Shown: positions 46,680-54,354 of the stretch, piece by piece
How the letters are laid out: each line of letters starts with the position of its first letter
How positions within the stretch are numbered: position 1 is the first letter of the stretch
From: an uncultured Opitutia bacterium
GTDB taxonomy: Bacteria; Verrucomicrobiota; Verrucomicrobiia; Opitutales; UBA953
NCBI GenBank assembly: GCA_945957395.1
Contig: CAMFKE010000003.1
Location: 310,001 to 374,000, forward strand
Direction: 5' to 3'
Length of the DNA: 64,000 bases
Program-made: the position numbers and the translations under genes
The notes under the pieces: model-generated
Database searches by the model: none
Told to the model about the DNA's origin: nothing
The model's input: the letters and a program-made list of their open reading frames with translations, nothing else

Positions 46680-46776
46680 GGGTGGCGCGTGGGCGTGGCG
46701 TGGGAGGTGGGCGCCGGAGGGGAGGCTGCGGCTCAAAGGGAAGCGGAGCGGAGGGCGCGATTCGTTCGTGGGGCGG

Positions 46777-47532
46777 TCAGTGCGCCGCGAGGGCGGCGCC
46801 GAGGATGCCGGCGTCGTTGCCCAGGTGGGCGATGCGCACGGGGCAGGGCGCCTTGAGCAGGTGCATGAAGTGGTCGGCCTTGTGGGCGCCGCCGCCGCCG
46901 AGCAGGATCTGGTCGGGCCAGAGGGTGTTGTGCACCTCGGTGAGGTAGTCGCTGAACCAGGCCGCCCACTGTTCCCAGGTGAGGTTGAGCTTCTGGCGGT
47001 TGATTTCCGACAGCAGGCACTCCGCGTCGATCTCCTCGCCCGGGGCGCCGAGCGGGTTTTTGATGCGGTAGCGGGCGGGCTCGAAGTTGGGCACGAGTTT
47101 GCCGGCGTACACGAGGGCGCCGCCGATGCCGGTGCCGAGCGTGAGCACGACGGTCAGCCCGGGGGAAACTTCGCCCTCCGAGTAGGCGGCCGTGGCCAGG
47201 CCGGCGGCGTCGGCGTCGTTGACCAGGGTGACTTTGGTCAGGCCGCAGCGTTGGCGAAGCTCTTCGGCGAGGCGCCAGCCGACGAGGGAGGCGCCGAGGT
47301 TGGCCGCCGTGGCGACGACGCCGTTGCGGATGACTCCGGGGAAGCCGAGGCCGACCGGTCCGGTGTGGCCGGATTGGCGCACGAGGCCGACCAGCGCCTC
47401 CATAAGGTTCTCGCGCGTGCAGGGCGACGGCGTGGCGATCTTGGTGGTCGCGCCGACGATTTCGCCGGTGGCGATGTTAACGAGGGCGGCCTTGATGGAG
47501 GTGCCGCCGATGTCGATGCCGAGAATGTTCAT
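46777..47532 (-). CDS. Polyphosphate-glucokinase-like ROK kinase (copy 1)
   Basis: 251 aa from the ATG at 47532. Begins NILGIDIGGTSIKAALV (phosphate-1 motif of actin-fold sugar kinases); VTLVNDADAAGLA and VLTLGTGIGGALVYAGKLVPN are the catalytic-Asp and phosphate-2 regions. LLGGGGAHKADHF and NDAGILGAALA end it. The pattern matches polyP/ATP glucokinases of actinobacteria (PPGK), but the usual E-[LF]-G-H after PN is changed to E-P-A-R. A paralogue lies about 5.5 kb upstream, and DegT lies just upstream on the same strand. Probable substrate is glucose; phosphoryl donor uncertain. Confidence 0.82.
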   Translation of the reverse strand: MNILGIDIGGTSIKAALVNIATGEIVGATTKIATPSPCTRENLMEALVGLVRQSGHTGPVGLGFPGVIRNGVVATAANLGASLVGWRLAEELRQRCGLTKVTLVNDADAAGLATAAYSEGEVSPGLTVVLTLGTGIGGALVYAGKLVPNFEPARYRIKNPLGAPGEEIDAECLLSEINRQKLNLTWEQWAAWFSDYLTEVHNTLWPDQILLGGGGAHKADHFMHLLKAPCPVRIAHLGNDAGILGAALAAH

Positions 47533-47552
47533 GAGCCGGAGAGATGGGGTGC

Positions 47553-47576
47553 GGGCGGCGGGATGTTCCGCCGCCC
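47553..47576 (-). terminator. Hairpin after the DegT aminotransferase
   Basis: A 9-bp perfect stem GGGCGGCGG/CCGCCGCCC with a 6-nt loop, between DegT and the kinase. No T-run, so more likely a processing or pausing hairpin than a full terminator. Confidence 0.4.
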
Positions 47577-47594
47577 AAGGGGTGGGGGCCGGTG

Positions 47595-48746
47595 TCAGGC
47601 CTGCTTGAGCCACTCGGCGATCGCGGCGACCACGGTCTCGAGCTGGGCGGGCTCGAGTTCGGGGAACACCGGGATGCTGAGCACCTCGGAGGAGAGCGTG
47701 TGCGCGACGGGCAGCTTGTCCGCGCCGCGGCCGACGCCCAGGAAGCACTCCTGGCGGTCGAGGGTGAGCGGGTAGTAGATGTCGCAGCCGATATTGCGCT
47801 CGGTCAGGTACGCCTTGAGCGCGTCGCGGCGGCCGCCGGTCACGCGCAGGGTGAACTGGTTCCAGATGCCTTCGCCGGTGAAGTCCACGGGCAGCAGCAG
47901 CTTGGCGTCGGCGGGGGCGCCGGCCTTGTTGAGGGCGACTCCGGGCAGAGCCGAGAGCAGTTCGGTGTAGCGCTTGGCGTTGGCGGCGCGGCCGGCGTTG
48001 TACCCGGCGAGATGGGGCAGCTTCACGGCCAGCAGGGCGGCCTGGAGCGGGTCCATGCGGAAATTGGCGCCCACATACTTGTGGTAGTACTTGGGCTGCA
48101 TGCCGTGCACGCGCAGGATGCGCGCCTTCTCCGCCAGCTTGGCGTCCTGCGTGGTGACGAGGCCGGAGTCGCCCATGCCGCCGAGGTTCTTGGAGGGGAA
48201 GAAGCTGGTGGTGCCGAAGTGGCCGATGCCGCCGACCGGGCGGCCCTTCCACTTGGCTCCCATGGACTGCGCGCAGTCCTCGATGACAAACAGGTTGTGC
48301 TTGGCGGCCAGCGCCATGAGCGCGTCCATGTCGCAGGACTGGCCGAAGAGGTGCACCGGGATGACGGCCTTGGTCTTCGTGGAGATCTTGGCGGCCGCGT
48401 CGGCCACATCGATGTTGAAGGTGTGCGGGTCGCTGTCCACCCACACCGGAGTGGCGCCGGTGCGCGCGATGGAGCCGGCGGTGGCGAAGAAGGTGAAGGC
48501 GGGCGAGAGCACCTCGTCGCCCGGGCCGATGCCCAGCGCCATGAGCGCGAGCAGCAGGGCGTCGGTGCCGGAGGAGACACCCAGGCCGTGCGAGGCGCCG
48601 CACACCTTGGCCGCGTCGGACTCGAACTTCTCGAGTTCCGGGCCCATGATGTAGCAGGTGGACTTGAGCACGCGCGTGAACGCGGCGGTCAATTCGGCCT
48701 CCAGCGGGCCGTTTTGCTTCGAGAGGTCGAGCAGCGGTACTTTCAT
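47595..48746 (-). CDS. DegT/DnrJ/EryC1/StrS-family aminotransferase
   Basis: 383 aa from the ATG at 48746. PLP-dependent sugar aminotransferase fold: VSSGTDALLLALMALGIGPGDEV, SPAFTFFATAGSIARTGATPVWVD, VIEDCAQSMGA, and the PLP lysine in SFFPSKNLGGMGDSG (Lys186). VGANFRMDPLQAALLAVKL follows. It aminates a keto-sugar nucleotide, probably for O-antigen, glycoprotein or exopolysaccharide sugars. The GGMGDSG after the lysine is the variant seen in aminotransferases of the VioA/WbpE/PglE type. Another family member is cut by the window edge at the right end. Confidence 0.9.
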   Translation of the reverse strand: MKVPLLDLSKQNGPLEAELTAAFTRVLKSTCYIMGPELEKFESDAAKVCGASHGLGVSSGTDALLLALMALGIGPGDEVLSPAFTFFATAGSIARTGATPVWVDSDPHTFNIDVADAAAKISTKTKAVIPVHLFGQSCDMDALMALAAKHNLFVIEDCAQSMGAKWKGRPVGGIGHFGTTSFFPSKNLGGMGDSGLVTTQDAKLAEKARILRVHGMQPKYYHKYVGANFRMDPLQAALLAVKLPHLAGYNAGRAANAKRYTELLSALPGVALNKAGAPADAKLLLPVDFTGEGIWNQFTLRVTGGRRDALKAYLTERNIGCDIYYPLTLDRQECFLGVGRGADKLPVAHTLSSEVLSIPVFPELEPAQLETVVAAIAEWLKQA

Positions 48747-48778
48747 GTTGGCGCGCAACTTGGGCGCCCTTCCCGCCT

Positions 48779-48822
48779 CCGGCGAATTTTTTCACTGGGC
48801 CGGCCCAAGGAAAATTCGCCGG
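48779..48822. repeat. Long inverted repeat between DegT and feoA
   Basis: Outer arms CCGGCGAATTTT (48779-48790) and AAAATTCGCCGG (48811-48822), 12 bp perfect. The inner palindrome is TGGGCCGGCCCA (48796-48807). The divergent spacer thus contains a nested hairpin that could act in RNA or as a protein-binding site. Confidence 0.8.
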
Positions 48823-48975
48823 CGACGGCGGTCTTCGGCGGCATGTTCGGCGCACCCGGCGGAATGGGGCGACCACTTCTCCTCGGCGCGTCCGACCGGG
48901 CCGTTCGTGAAATTGCCGGTCTCGGCGGCTGCAGGCGAACCACATGCCGCTTGCAAAAGCCGGCGGGGCGGGCAC

Positions 48976-48990
48976 TGAGAAGAAATCTCA
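48976..48990. promoter_or_regulatory. Possible operator before feoA
   Basis: A short inverted repeat TGAGA-AGAAA-TCTCA, 8 bp before the feoA start. Fur or DtxR/MntR sites would be expected near feo genes, but this does not match either consensus well. Confidence 0.25.
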
Positions 48991-48998
48991 ATATCGGC

Positions 48999-49262
48999 AT
49001 GCTTTCGCTCAGCCAACTTCCCGTGGGGCGCACCGCCCGTGTCATCGAACTGAACGCCTCGCGTCCGGTGGACCAGCGGCTGCTCGCGTTGGGGCTGCTG
49101 CCCGGCATGCGGGTGAAGGTGGTGCGGGTGGCGCCGCTGGGCGACCCCATCGCCATCGAGTTTCACAACCAGTGTGTGAGCCTGCGGCGCGCCGAGGCCG
49201 CGGAGGTCATCGTCGAGGAGGAGCGCGGGGCCGATGGGGAACGATTGAAGACGAACGATTGA
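48999..49262 (+). CDS. feoA: Ferrous iron transport protein A
   Basis: 87 aa from the ATG at 48999. A small SH3-like cytoplasmic protein that assists FeoB. Family pattern: LSLSQLPVGRTARVIELNA..., QRLLALGLLPGMRVKVVRVAPLGDPIAIEF, then VSLRRAEAAEVIVEEE. The last codons (GERLKTND) are encoded by a 14-nt direct repeat that continues into the spacer, so the C-terminus may be recently altered. feoB follows after 75 bp. Confidence 0.92.
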   Translation: MLSLSQLPVGRTARVIELNASRPVDQRLLALGLLPGMRVKVVRVAPLGDPIAIEFHNQCVSLRRAEAAEVIVEEERGADGERLKTND

Positions 49263-49327
49263 AGGGCGAAAGCCCGACGCTTCCGGTTTCTTCCCCGCAT
49301 CTCCTCTTAATCTTCAATCTTTCCTCT
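49239..49327. repeat. Inverted heptamer arrays at the feoA-feoB junction
   Basis: Left, 49239-49266: GAACGAT and TGAAGAC/TGAAGGG alternate, i.e. a 14-nt unit twice, overlapping the feoA 3' end. Right, 49300-49327: four 7-mers near TYAATCT, including TTAATCT, TCAATCT and TTCCTCT, ending 10 nt before the feoB ATG. GATTGAAG on the left is complementary to CTTCAATC on the right. Confidence 0.8.
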
Positions 49328-49337
49328 CCTTTCGTTC

Positions 49338-51572
49338 ATGCGCGTCGCCCTCATCGGCAATCCCAACACGGGCAAGACCACCCTGTTCAACGCCCTCACC
49401 GGGCTGCGACAGCGCGTGGGCAACTACCCGGGCGTCACCGTCGCGAAGAAATCCGGCCTGTTCTCGCTGGCCGACGGCACGAAGGTCGAACTGATCGACC
49501 TGCCCGGCATCTACAGTCTCGCCGCTCAGTCGCTGGACGAGCGCGTGGCGCTCGACGTGCTGTGCAACCATATCGCGGACACGCCGCCGCCCGACGCGCT
49601 GCTGGTGGTGTGCGACGCGGCGAACCTGCTGCGCAACCTCTTCCTGCCCTCGCAGCTCGCCGAGCTGGGCATCCCCATGGTGCTGGTGCTCAACCACATG
49701 GACGAGGCGCGCCGCCGCGGCATGACTCTCGACACCGAACTGCTTTCCCGCCGGTTGGGCGGCGTGCCGGTCGTGCCGTGCTCGGCCGTGCGCGCCGAGG
49801 GCGTGCCGGAGATCCGCGCCGCCCTGGCCGCCTTGCGCGAGAGTCCGGTGAAGGCCTCGCGCGTGGCGTGGGACGCTCCGGTGCAGGCCGCCGTGGAGCG
49901 CGTGCGCGCGGCCATCGAGCGCGACACCGGCAAATCGCTTCAGCCGGCCGAGGCGCAGCGCGTGCTGTTCGACGCCAATTCGCCCGTGCTGGAGCGTCTG
50001 GCCTGGCCCGCCGCGAAGCGCGAGCCGGTGCTGGCCGAGGCGCGCGAACTCATCCGCAAATCCGGGGCCAATCCGTTCGCGGTGGAGGCGCTGCGCCACT
50101 ACGCCAGGCTGCGCCAGGCGCTCGCCGGCGTGGTGAGCGAAGGAGGCGCCGCCACCGGCGTGACGCAGAGGCTGGACGCGGTGCTGCTGCACCGGGTGTG
50201 GGGCACCGTCATCTTCGTGGCCGCCAGCCTGCTCGTGTTCCTGTCCATCTTCTGGCTCGCGAAGTTCCCCATGGACTGGATCTCCGCCGGCGTGGACCGC
50301 GTGAAGGACGCGGTCGGCGCGATGGCGTGGCTGGGCGACAAGCCGATGCTGCACAGCCTGCTGTCCGACGGCGTGGTGGGCGGCGTGGGGGCGTTCCTGG
50401 TGTTCCTGCCGCAGATCCTGATCCTGTTCTTCTTCATCAGTCTGCTGGAGGACTCCGGGTACATGGCGCGCGCGGCGTTCCTCATGGACAAGCTGTTCTC
50501 CTGGTGCGGCCTGAACGGCAAGAGCTTCGTGCCGTTGCTTTCCGGATACGCGTGCGCGGTGCCCAGCATCATGGGCACGCGCACCATCGAGGACCCCAAG
50601 GCGCGCGCCGCCACGGCGTTCGTCGTGCCGTTCATGAGCTGCTCCGCGCGCTTCCCGGTGTACGCGCTGATGATCGGCGCGTTCATCACGCCCAAATACG
50701 GCGCGTGGATCGGGTCGCTCGCCATGGTCGGCATGCACCTGCTCGGCCTGCTTGTCGCCGTGCCCACGGCGTTCGTCGCCACCCGCTTCTTCCTCAAGGT
50801 GCGCCCGCAGCCGTTCGTGCTGGAGATGCCGCGCTACCAGCTTCCGCGCCTCAGGGACACGCTCTGGCGCATGTGGATGAACGCGCGCGAGTTCATCGAG
50901 AAGGCCGGCACGCTCATTTTCGCCATCACCGTCGTGGTGTGGGCGCTCTCCTGGTTCCCTCGCGACGCCGCCGTGGCGGAGCGGGTGAAAACCGGATACG
51001 TCGCCGAGGTCGCGGCGAGGGAGAACATCCCGGTCGCCGAGGCGGCGAAACGCGTCGAGGCGCCCGCTCCCGAGCCCGCGTCGCCGACGGAGGGGGCGCC
51101 GGTCAATCCGCTGGCCGCGGAGCTCGATCACCGCACGGCGTCCGCGTACATCGAGGACAGCTACCTGGGTCGTTTCGGCAAGGCCGTGCAGCCGGTGTTC
51201 GCGCCGGCCGGTTTCGACTGGAAGATCACCGTGGGCGTGCTGGCCAGTTTCCCCGCGCGCGAGGTGATCGTGTCCACGCTCGGCATCACCTACTCGCTGG
51301 GCGAGGGGGCCGAGGCGGAGAGCGACGACCTGCGCGGCGCCATGGCCCGGGCGGTGTGGCCGGACGGGCCGAAGGCGGGCACGCCCATCTTCACGGTGTC
51401 CGTGGCCGTCGCCATCATGGCGTTCTTCGCGCTGTGTTCGCAGTGCGGCGCCACGCTCGCCACGCTGTCGCGCGAACTGGGAGCGCGCTGGGCCGCCGCC
51501 TCGTTCCTGTACATGACCACGCTCGCCTGGCTCGCCGCCGTGGCCATCCACCAGGTCGGGCTTCTGCTTTAA
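49338..51572 (+). CDS. feoB: Ferrous iron transport protein B
   Basis: 744 aa. GTP-dependent Fe(II) uptake across the inner membrane. The N-terminal G domain has GNPNTGKTTLFNALTG (7-22), the switch YPGVTV, DLPGIYSL and NHMD; a helical GDI-like domain follows (~165-265). About ten membrane helices form two Gate regions with LSGYACAVPSIMGTRTIEDPKAR and SCSARFPVY, and GVLASFPAREVIVSTLGITYSLGEG near the end. All family motifs are present. It is followed by a Cys-rich small membrane protein. Confidence 0.96.
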   Translation: MRVALIGNPNTGKTTLFNALTGLRQRVGNYPGVTVAKKSGLFSLADGTKVELIDLPGIYSLAAQSLDERVALDVLCNHIADTPPPDALLVVCDAANLLRNLFLPSQLAELGIPMVLVLNHMDEARRRGMTLDTELLSRRLGGVPVVPCSAVRAEGVPEIRAALAALRESPVKASRVAWDAPVQAAVERVRAAIERDTGKSLQPAEAQRVLFDANSPVLERLAWPAAKREPVLAEARELIRKSGANPFAVEALRHYARLRQALAGVVSEGGAATGVTQRLDAVLLHRVWGTVIFVAASLLVFLSIFWLAKFPMDWISAGVDRVKDAVGAMAWLGDKPMLHSLLSDGVVGGVGAFLVFLPQILILFFFISLLEDSGYMARAAFLMDKLFSWCGLNGKSFVPLLSGYACAVPSIMGTRTIEDPKARAATAFVVPFMSCSARFPVYALMIGAFITPKYGAWIGSLAMVGMHLLGLLVAVPTAFVATRFFLKVRPQPFVLEMPRYQLPRLRDTLWRMWMNAREFIEKAGTLIFAITVVVWALSWFPRDAAVAERVKTGYVAEVAARENIPVAEAAKRVEAPAPEPASPTEGAPVNPLAAELDHRTASAYIEDSYLGRFGKAVQPVFAPAGFDWKITVGVLASFPAREVIVSTLGITYSLGEGAEAESDDLRGAMARAVWPDGPKAGTPIFTVSVAVAIMAFFALCSQCGATLATLSRELGARWAAASFLYMTTLAWLAAVAIHQVGLLL

Positions 51573-51573
51573 A

Positions 51574-51682
51574 AGAAGTCGGAACTCGGAGCGCGGAATG
51601 CGGAACAGGTTTCCGGCTTCGCGATTCGAATCGGCCAAGCCGGTGCGTTGTTTCGCATTCCGAGTTCCTTGTTCCGAGTTTC
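51574..51682. repeat. Inverted heptamer arrays after feoB
   Basis: Left, 51574-51608: GGAACTC, GGAGCGC, GGAATGC, GGAACAG, preceded by one diverged unit. Right, 51648-51682: TTGTTTC, GCATTCC, GAGTTCC, TTGTTCC, GAGTTTC. Left words of type GGAANNC are complementary to right words of type GNNTTCC. An inner CCGGCTT/AAGCCGG stem adds to the fold. Exact 7-nt phasing in both arms. Confidence 0.85.
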
Positions 51683-51686
51683 CTCC

Positions 51687-51884
51687 ATGACCGTCGACAC
51701 CCTCATCGTTTCCGCCGCCGTGCTCGCCGCCCTGGGGTGGCTGGTGGCGCGCGCCCTGCGCCGGATGCGGGCGCGCAACGCCAAGGGCGGCGGGTGCCCG
51801 GGCGGCTGCGGCTGCTCCGGCTCGACCGGGGAACTTTTGAAAAGAAAAACGCCGCCCGGGAAGGGCGGCGAAGGCGGGCGGTAG
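51687..51884 (+). CDS. FeoB-associated Cys-rich membrane protein
   Basis: 65 aa from the ATG at 51687. One N-terminal membrane helix (TLIVSAAVLAALGWLVARAL) followed by a basic patch and the Cys cluster GGGCPGGCGCSGSTG. This matches small FeoB-associated Cys-rich proteins found next to feoAB in other bacteria, which take the place of FeoC. It ends in a Lys/Gly-rich tail and starts 115 bp after feoB. Confidence 0.8.
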   Translation: MTVDTLIVSAAVLAALGWLVARALRRMRARNAKGGGCPGGCGCSGSTGELLKRKTPPGKGGEGGR

Positions 51885-51905
51885 GCGTGGCGCCCCCCCC
51901 GGGGC

Positions 51906-52118
51906 TCAGTAGTGAGGCGGGCGCTCGTCGGGCGAGGAACCCGCGCCCGCGGGGCCGGAGTCGCCGCCCTGTTTCACACTCTCCGCAAGGCGGCCGAGTC
52001 GGCGCTCCAGGAGGTCCATGCGGCGGGTCATCTCCATCATGGCGCGGTCCTGCTCGCCCACATGTCGCTCCAGGAAGGCGATTTTGATTTCCAGCTCGTG
52101 CAGTCGGTCGTCGGACAT
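51906..52118 (-). CDS. slyX: SlyX-family coiled-coil protein
   Basis: 70 aa. A short coiled coil (RLHELEIKIAFLERHVGEQDRAMMEMTRRMDLLERRLGRLAE) and a C-terminal tail ending DERPPHY. The L-E-x-K-I-A-F-L-E start and the PPHY end are the SlyX signature. Function unknown, named after neighbours in E. coli. Confidence 0.82.
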   Translation of the reverse strand: MSDDRLHELEIKIAFLERHVGEQDRAMMEMTRRMDLLERRLGRLAESVKQGGDSGPAGAGSSPDERPPHY

Positions 52119-52166
52119 GGCTGACGGAGTAGGGGCGGTTGACCGGGTGGAAACGGAAAAAGGCGG

Positions 52167-52188
52167 CGGGTGCGCCTCACCCGTTTTT
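52167..52188. terminator. Hairpin between slyX and the second kinase
   Basis: Stem CGGGTG/CACCCG with a 5-nt loop, then TTTTT on the plus strand. On the minus strand it is followed by CCGCCTTTTTCC and could end the kinase transcript. Confidence 0.5.
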
Positions 52189-52219
52189 ACGCGGGAAGGC
52201 GCATGCCGTCGGGTGGGGC

Positions 52220-52981
52220 TCAGAGGTGCTTGGCCGAAAGGGCCGCGCCGATCACGCCGGCGTCGTTGCCCAGTTGCGCGATATGGATGGGGCAGGGGGC
52301 CTTGAGCAGGTGCAGGAAGTGCTCGGCCTTGTGCGCGCCGCCGCCGCCCAGGATGATGAGCTCGGGCTGCAGCAGCATGTGCAGCTCCTCCAGGTACTCG
52401 TTGAAGAGCTCGGCCCAGCGTTCCCAGGAGAGGCCCAGCTTCTCGCGGTTGATGTCGGAGAGCAGCTTCTCGGCGCGGATGCGTTCGCCGGGGGCGCCCA
52501 AGGGGTTGGGGATGTGGATCTGTCCGGGCTCGAGGTTGGGCACCAGGTTGCCCCCGTGCACGAGCGCGCCGCCGATGCCGGTGCCTAGTGTGAGCACGAG
52601 CGTCACGCCGGGCGCGATCTCCGATTTGTCGTAGGCGGCGATGGCCAGGCCCGCCGCGTCGGCGTCGTTCACCAGCGTGATGTGGTGCAGCCCGGTGCGC
52701 GCCTTCAGCTTGTCCACCAGGCGCACGCCGATCAGGTCGGGGTCGAGGTTAGAGGCGGCGCCGATGACGCCGGAGCGCACGATGCCGGGGAAACCGATGC
52801 CCACATGGCCCGAGTGCCCGGTGGCCACGATGATGCTGCTGAGCGCCACGAGCAGCGACTCCTGCGTGCAGGGCTTGGGCGTGGGCGTGCGCATGACATC
52901 GCCAATCAGCATGCCGGTCGAGGTGCGCACGAGGGCGTACTTGATGTTGGTTCCGCCGATATCGATGCCGAGGATGATCAT
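52220..52981 (-). CDS. Polyphosphate-glucokinase-like ROK kinase (copy 2)
   Basis: 253 aa. Paralogue of the kinase at 46777, with the same layout: ILGIDIGGTNIKYALV, ITLVNDADAAGLAIAAY, LTLGTGIGGALVHGGNLVPN, NPLGAPGERI, LIILGGGGAHKAEHFLHLLKAPCP and NDAGVIGAALSA. After PN the sequence is LEPGQ, so the E-x-G-H motif of PPGK is changed here as in copy 1, suggesting a shared lineage-specific variant. A heptamer array lies directly before the start. The two copies are not in tandem, so this is an older duplication. Confidence 0.82.
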   Translation of the reverse strand: MIILGIDIGGTNIKYALVRTSTGMLIGDVMRTPTPKPCTQESLLVALSSIIVATGHSGHVGIGFPGIVRSGVIGAASNLDPDLIGVRLVDKLKARTGLHHITLVNDADAAGLAIAAYDKSEIAPGVTLVLTLGTGIGGALVHGGNLVPNLEPGQIHIPNPLGAPGERIRAEKLLSDINREKLGLSWERWAELFNEYLEELHMLLQPELIILGGGGAHKAEHFLHLLKAPCPIHIAQLGNDAGVIGAALSAKHL

Positions 52982-53016
52982 GGTTGGGTTTCCGGGTTCA
53001 GGTTGTCGGTTTCAAG
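52982..53016. repeat. Heptamer array before the second kinase
   Basis: Five in-phase 7-mers near NTTCNGG on the plus strand: GGTTGGG, TTTCCGG, GTTCAGG, TTGTCGG, TTTCAAG. It begins directly at the start codon of the minus-strand gene. Confidence 0.7.
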
Positions 53017-53099
53017 CGAGGGGCTTGCTCCGATTCTGTACGCATAATTTACATTCCGGCGCCTTGGCCGGTGGAAAAATCGTTTTCCCGGAAAATTTT

Positions 53100-54197
<1,098 letters not shown>

Positions 54198-54207
54198 GCG
54201 AGACGAA

Positions 54208-54242
54208 GAAAGGGGAAAGGGGAAAGAGGAAAGGGGAAAGAG
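54208..54242. repeat. GAAAGRG heptamer array before ruvB
   Basis: Five perfect 7-nt units: GAAAGGG at 54208, 54215 and 54229, and GAAAGAG at 54222 and 54236. It begins 10 bp from the ruvB start codon; on the ruvB sense strand it is a pure C/T tract. Confidence 0.9.
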
Positions 54243-54251
54243 GCGGCGGCC

Positions 54252-54307
54252 GACGCGAGGTACGAGACGCGAGGTACGAGATGCGAGGTACGAGAGACGA
54301 GGGATGA
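54252..54307. repeat. 14-nt tandem repeat (two heptamers per unit) between DUF4838 and ruvB
   Basis: The unit GACGCGAGGTACGA occurs at 54252 and 54266, with one change at 54280, and degenerate at 54294. Seen as heptamers, all eight follow GNNNYGA. A related array lies at 57011-57066, so the two bracket the DUF4838 gene. Confidence 0.92.
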
Positions 54308-54354
54308 GAGGCCCCCGGACTAAGAACTTGGGGCGAGTGGGAAATTTCGCCGGA

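Noticed and set aside
54208-54307. CRISPR-like array before ruvB
   Set aside because: Units of 7 and 14 nt are contiguous without spacers; no cas genes are in the window.
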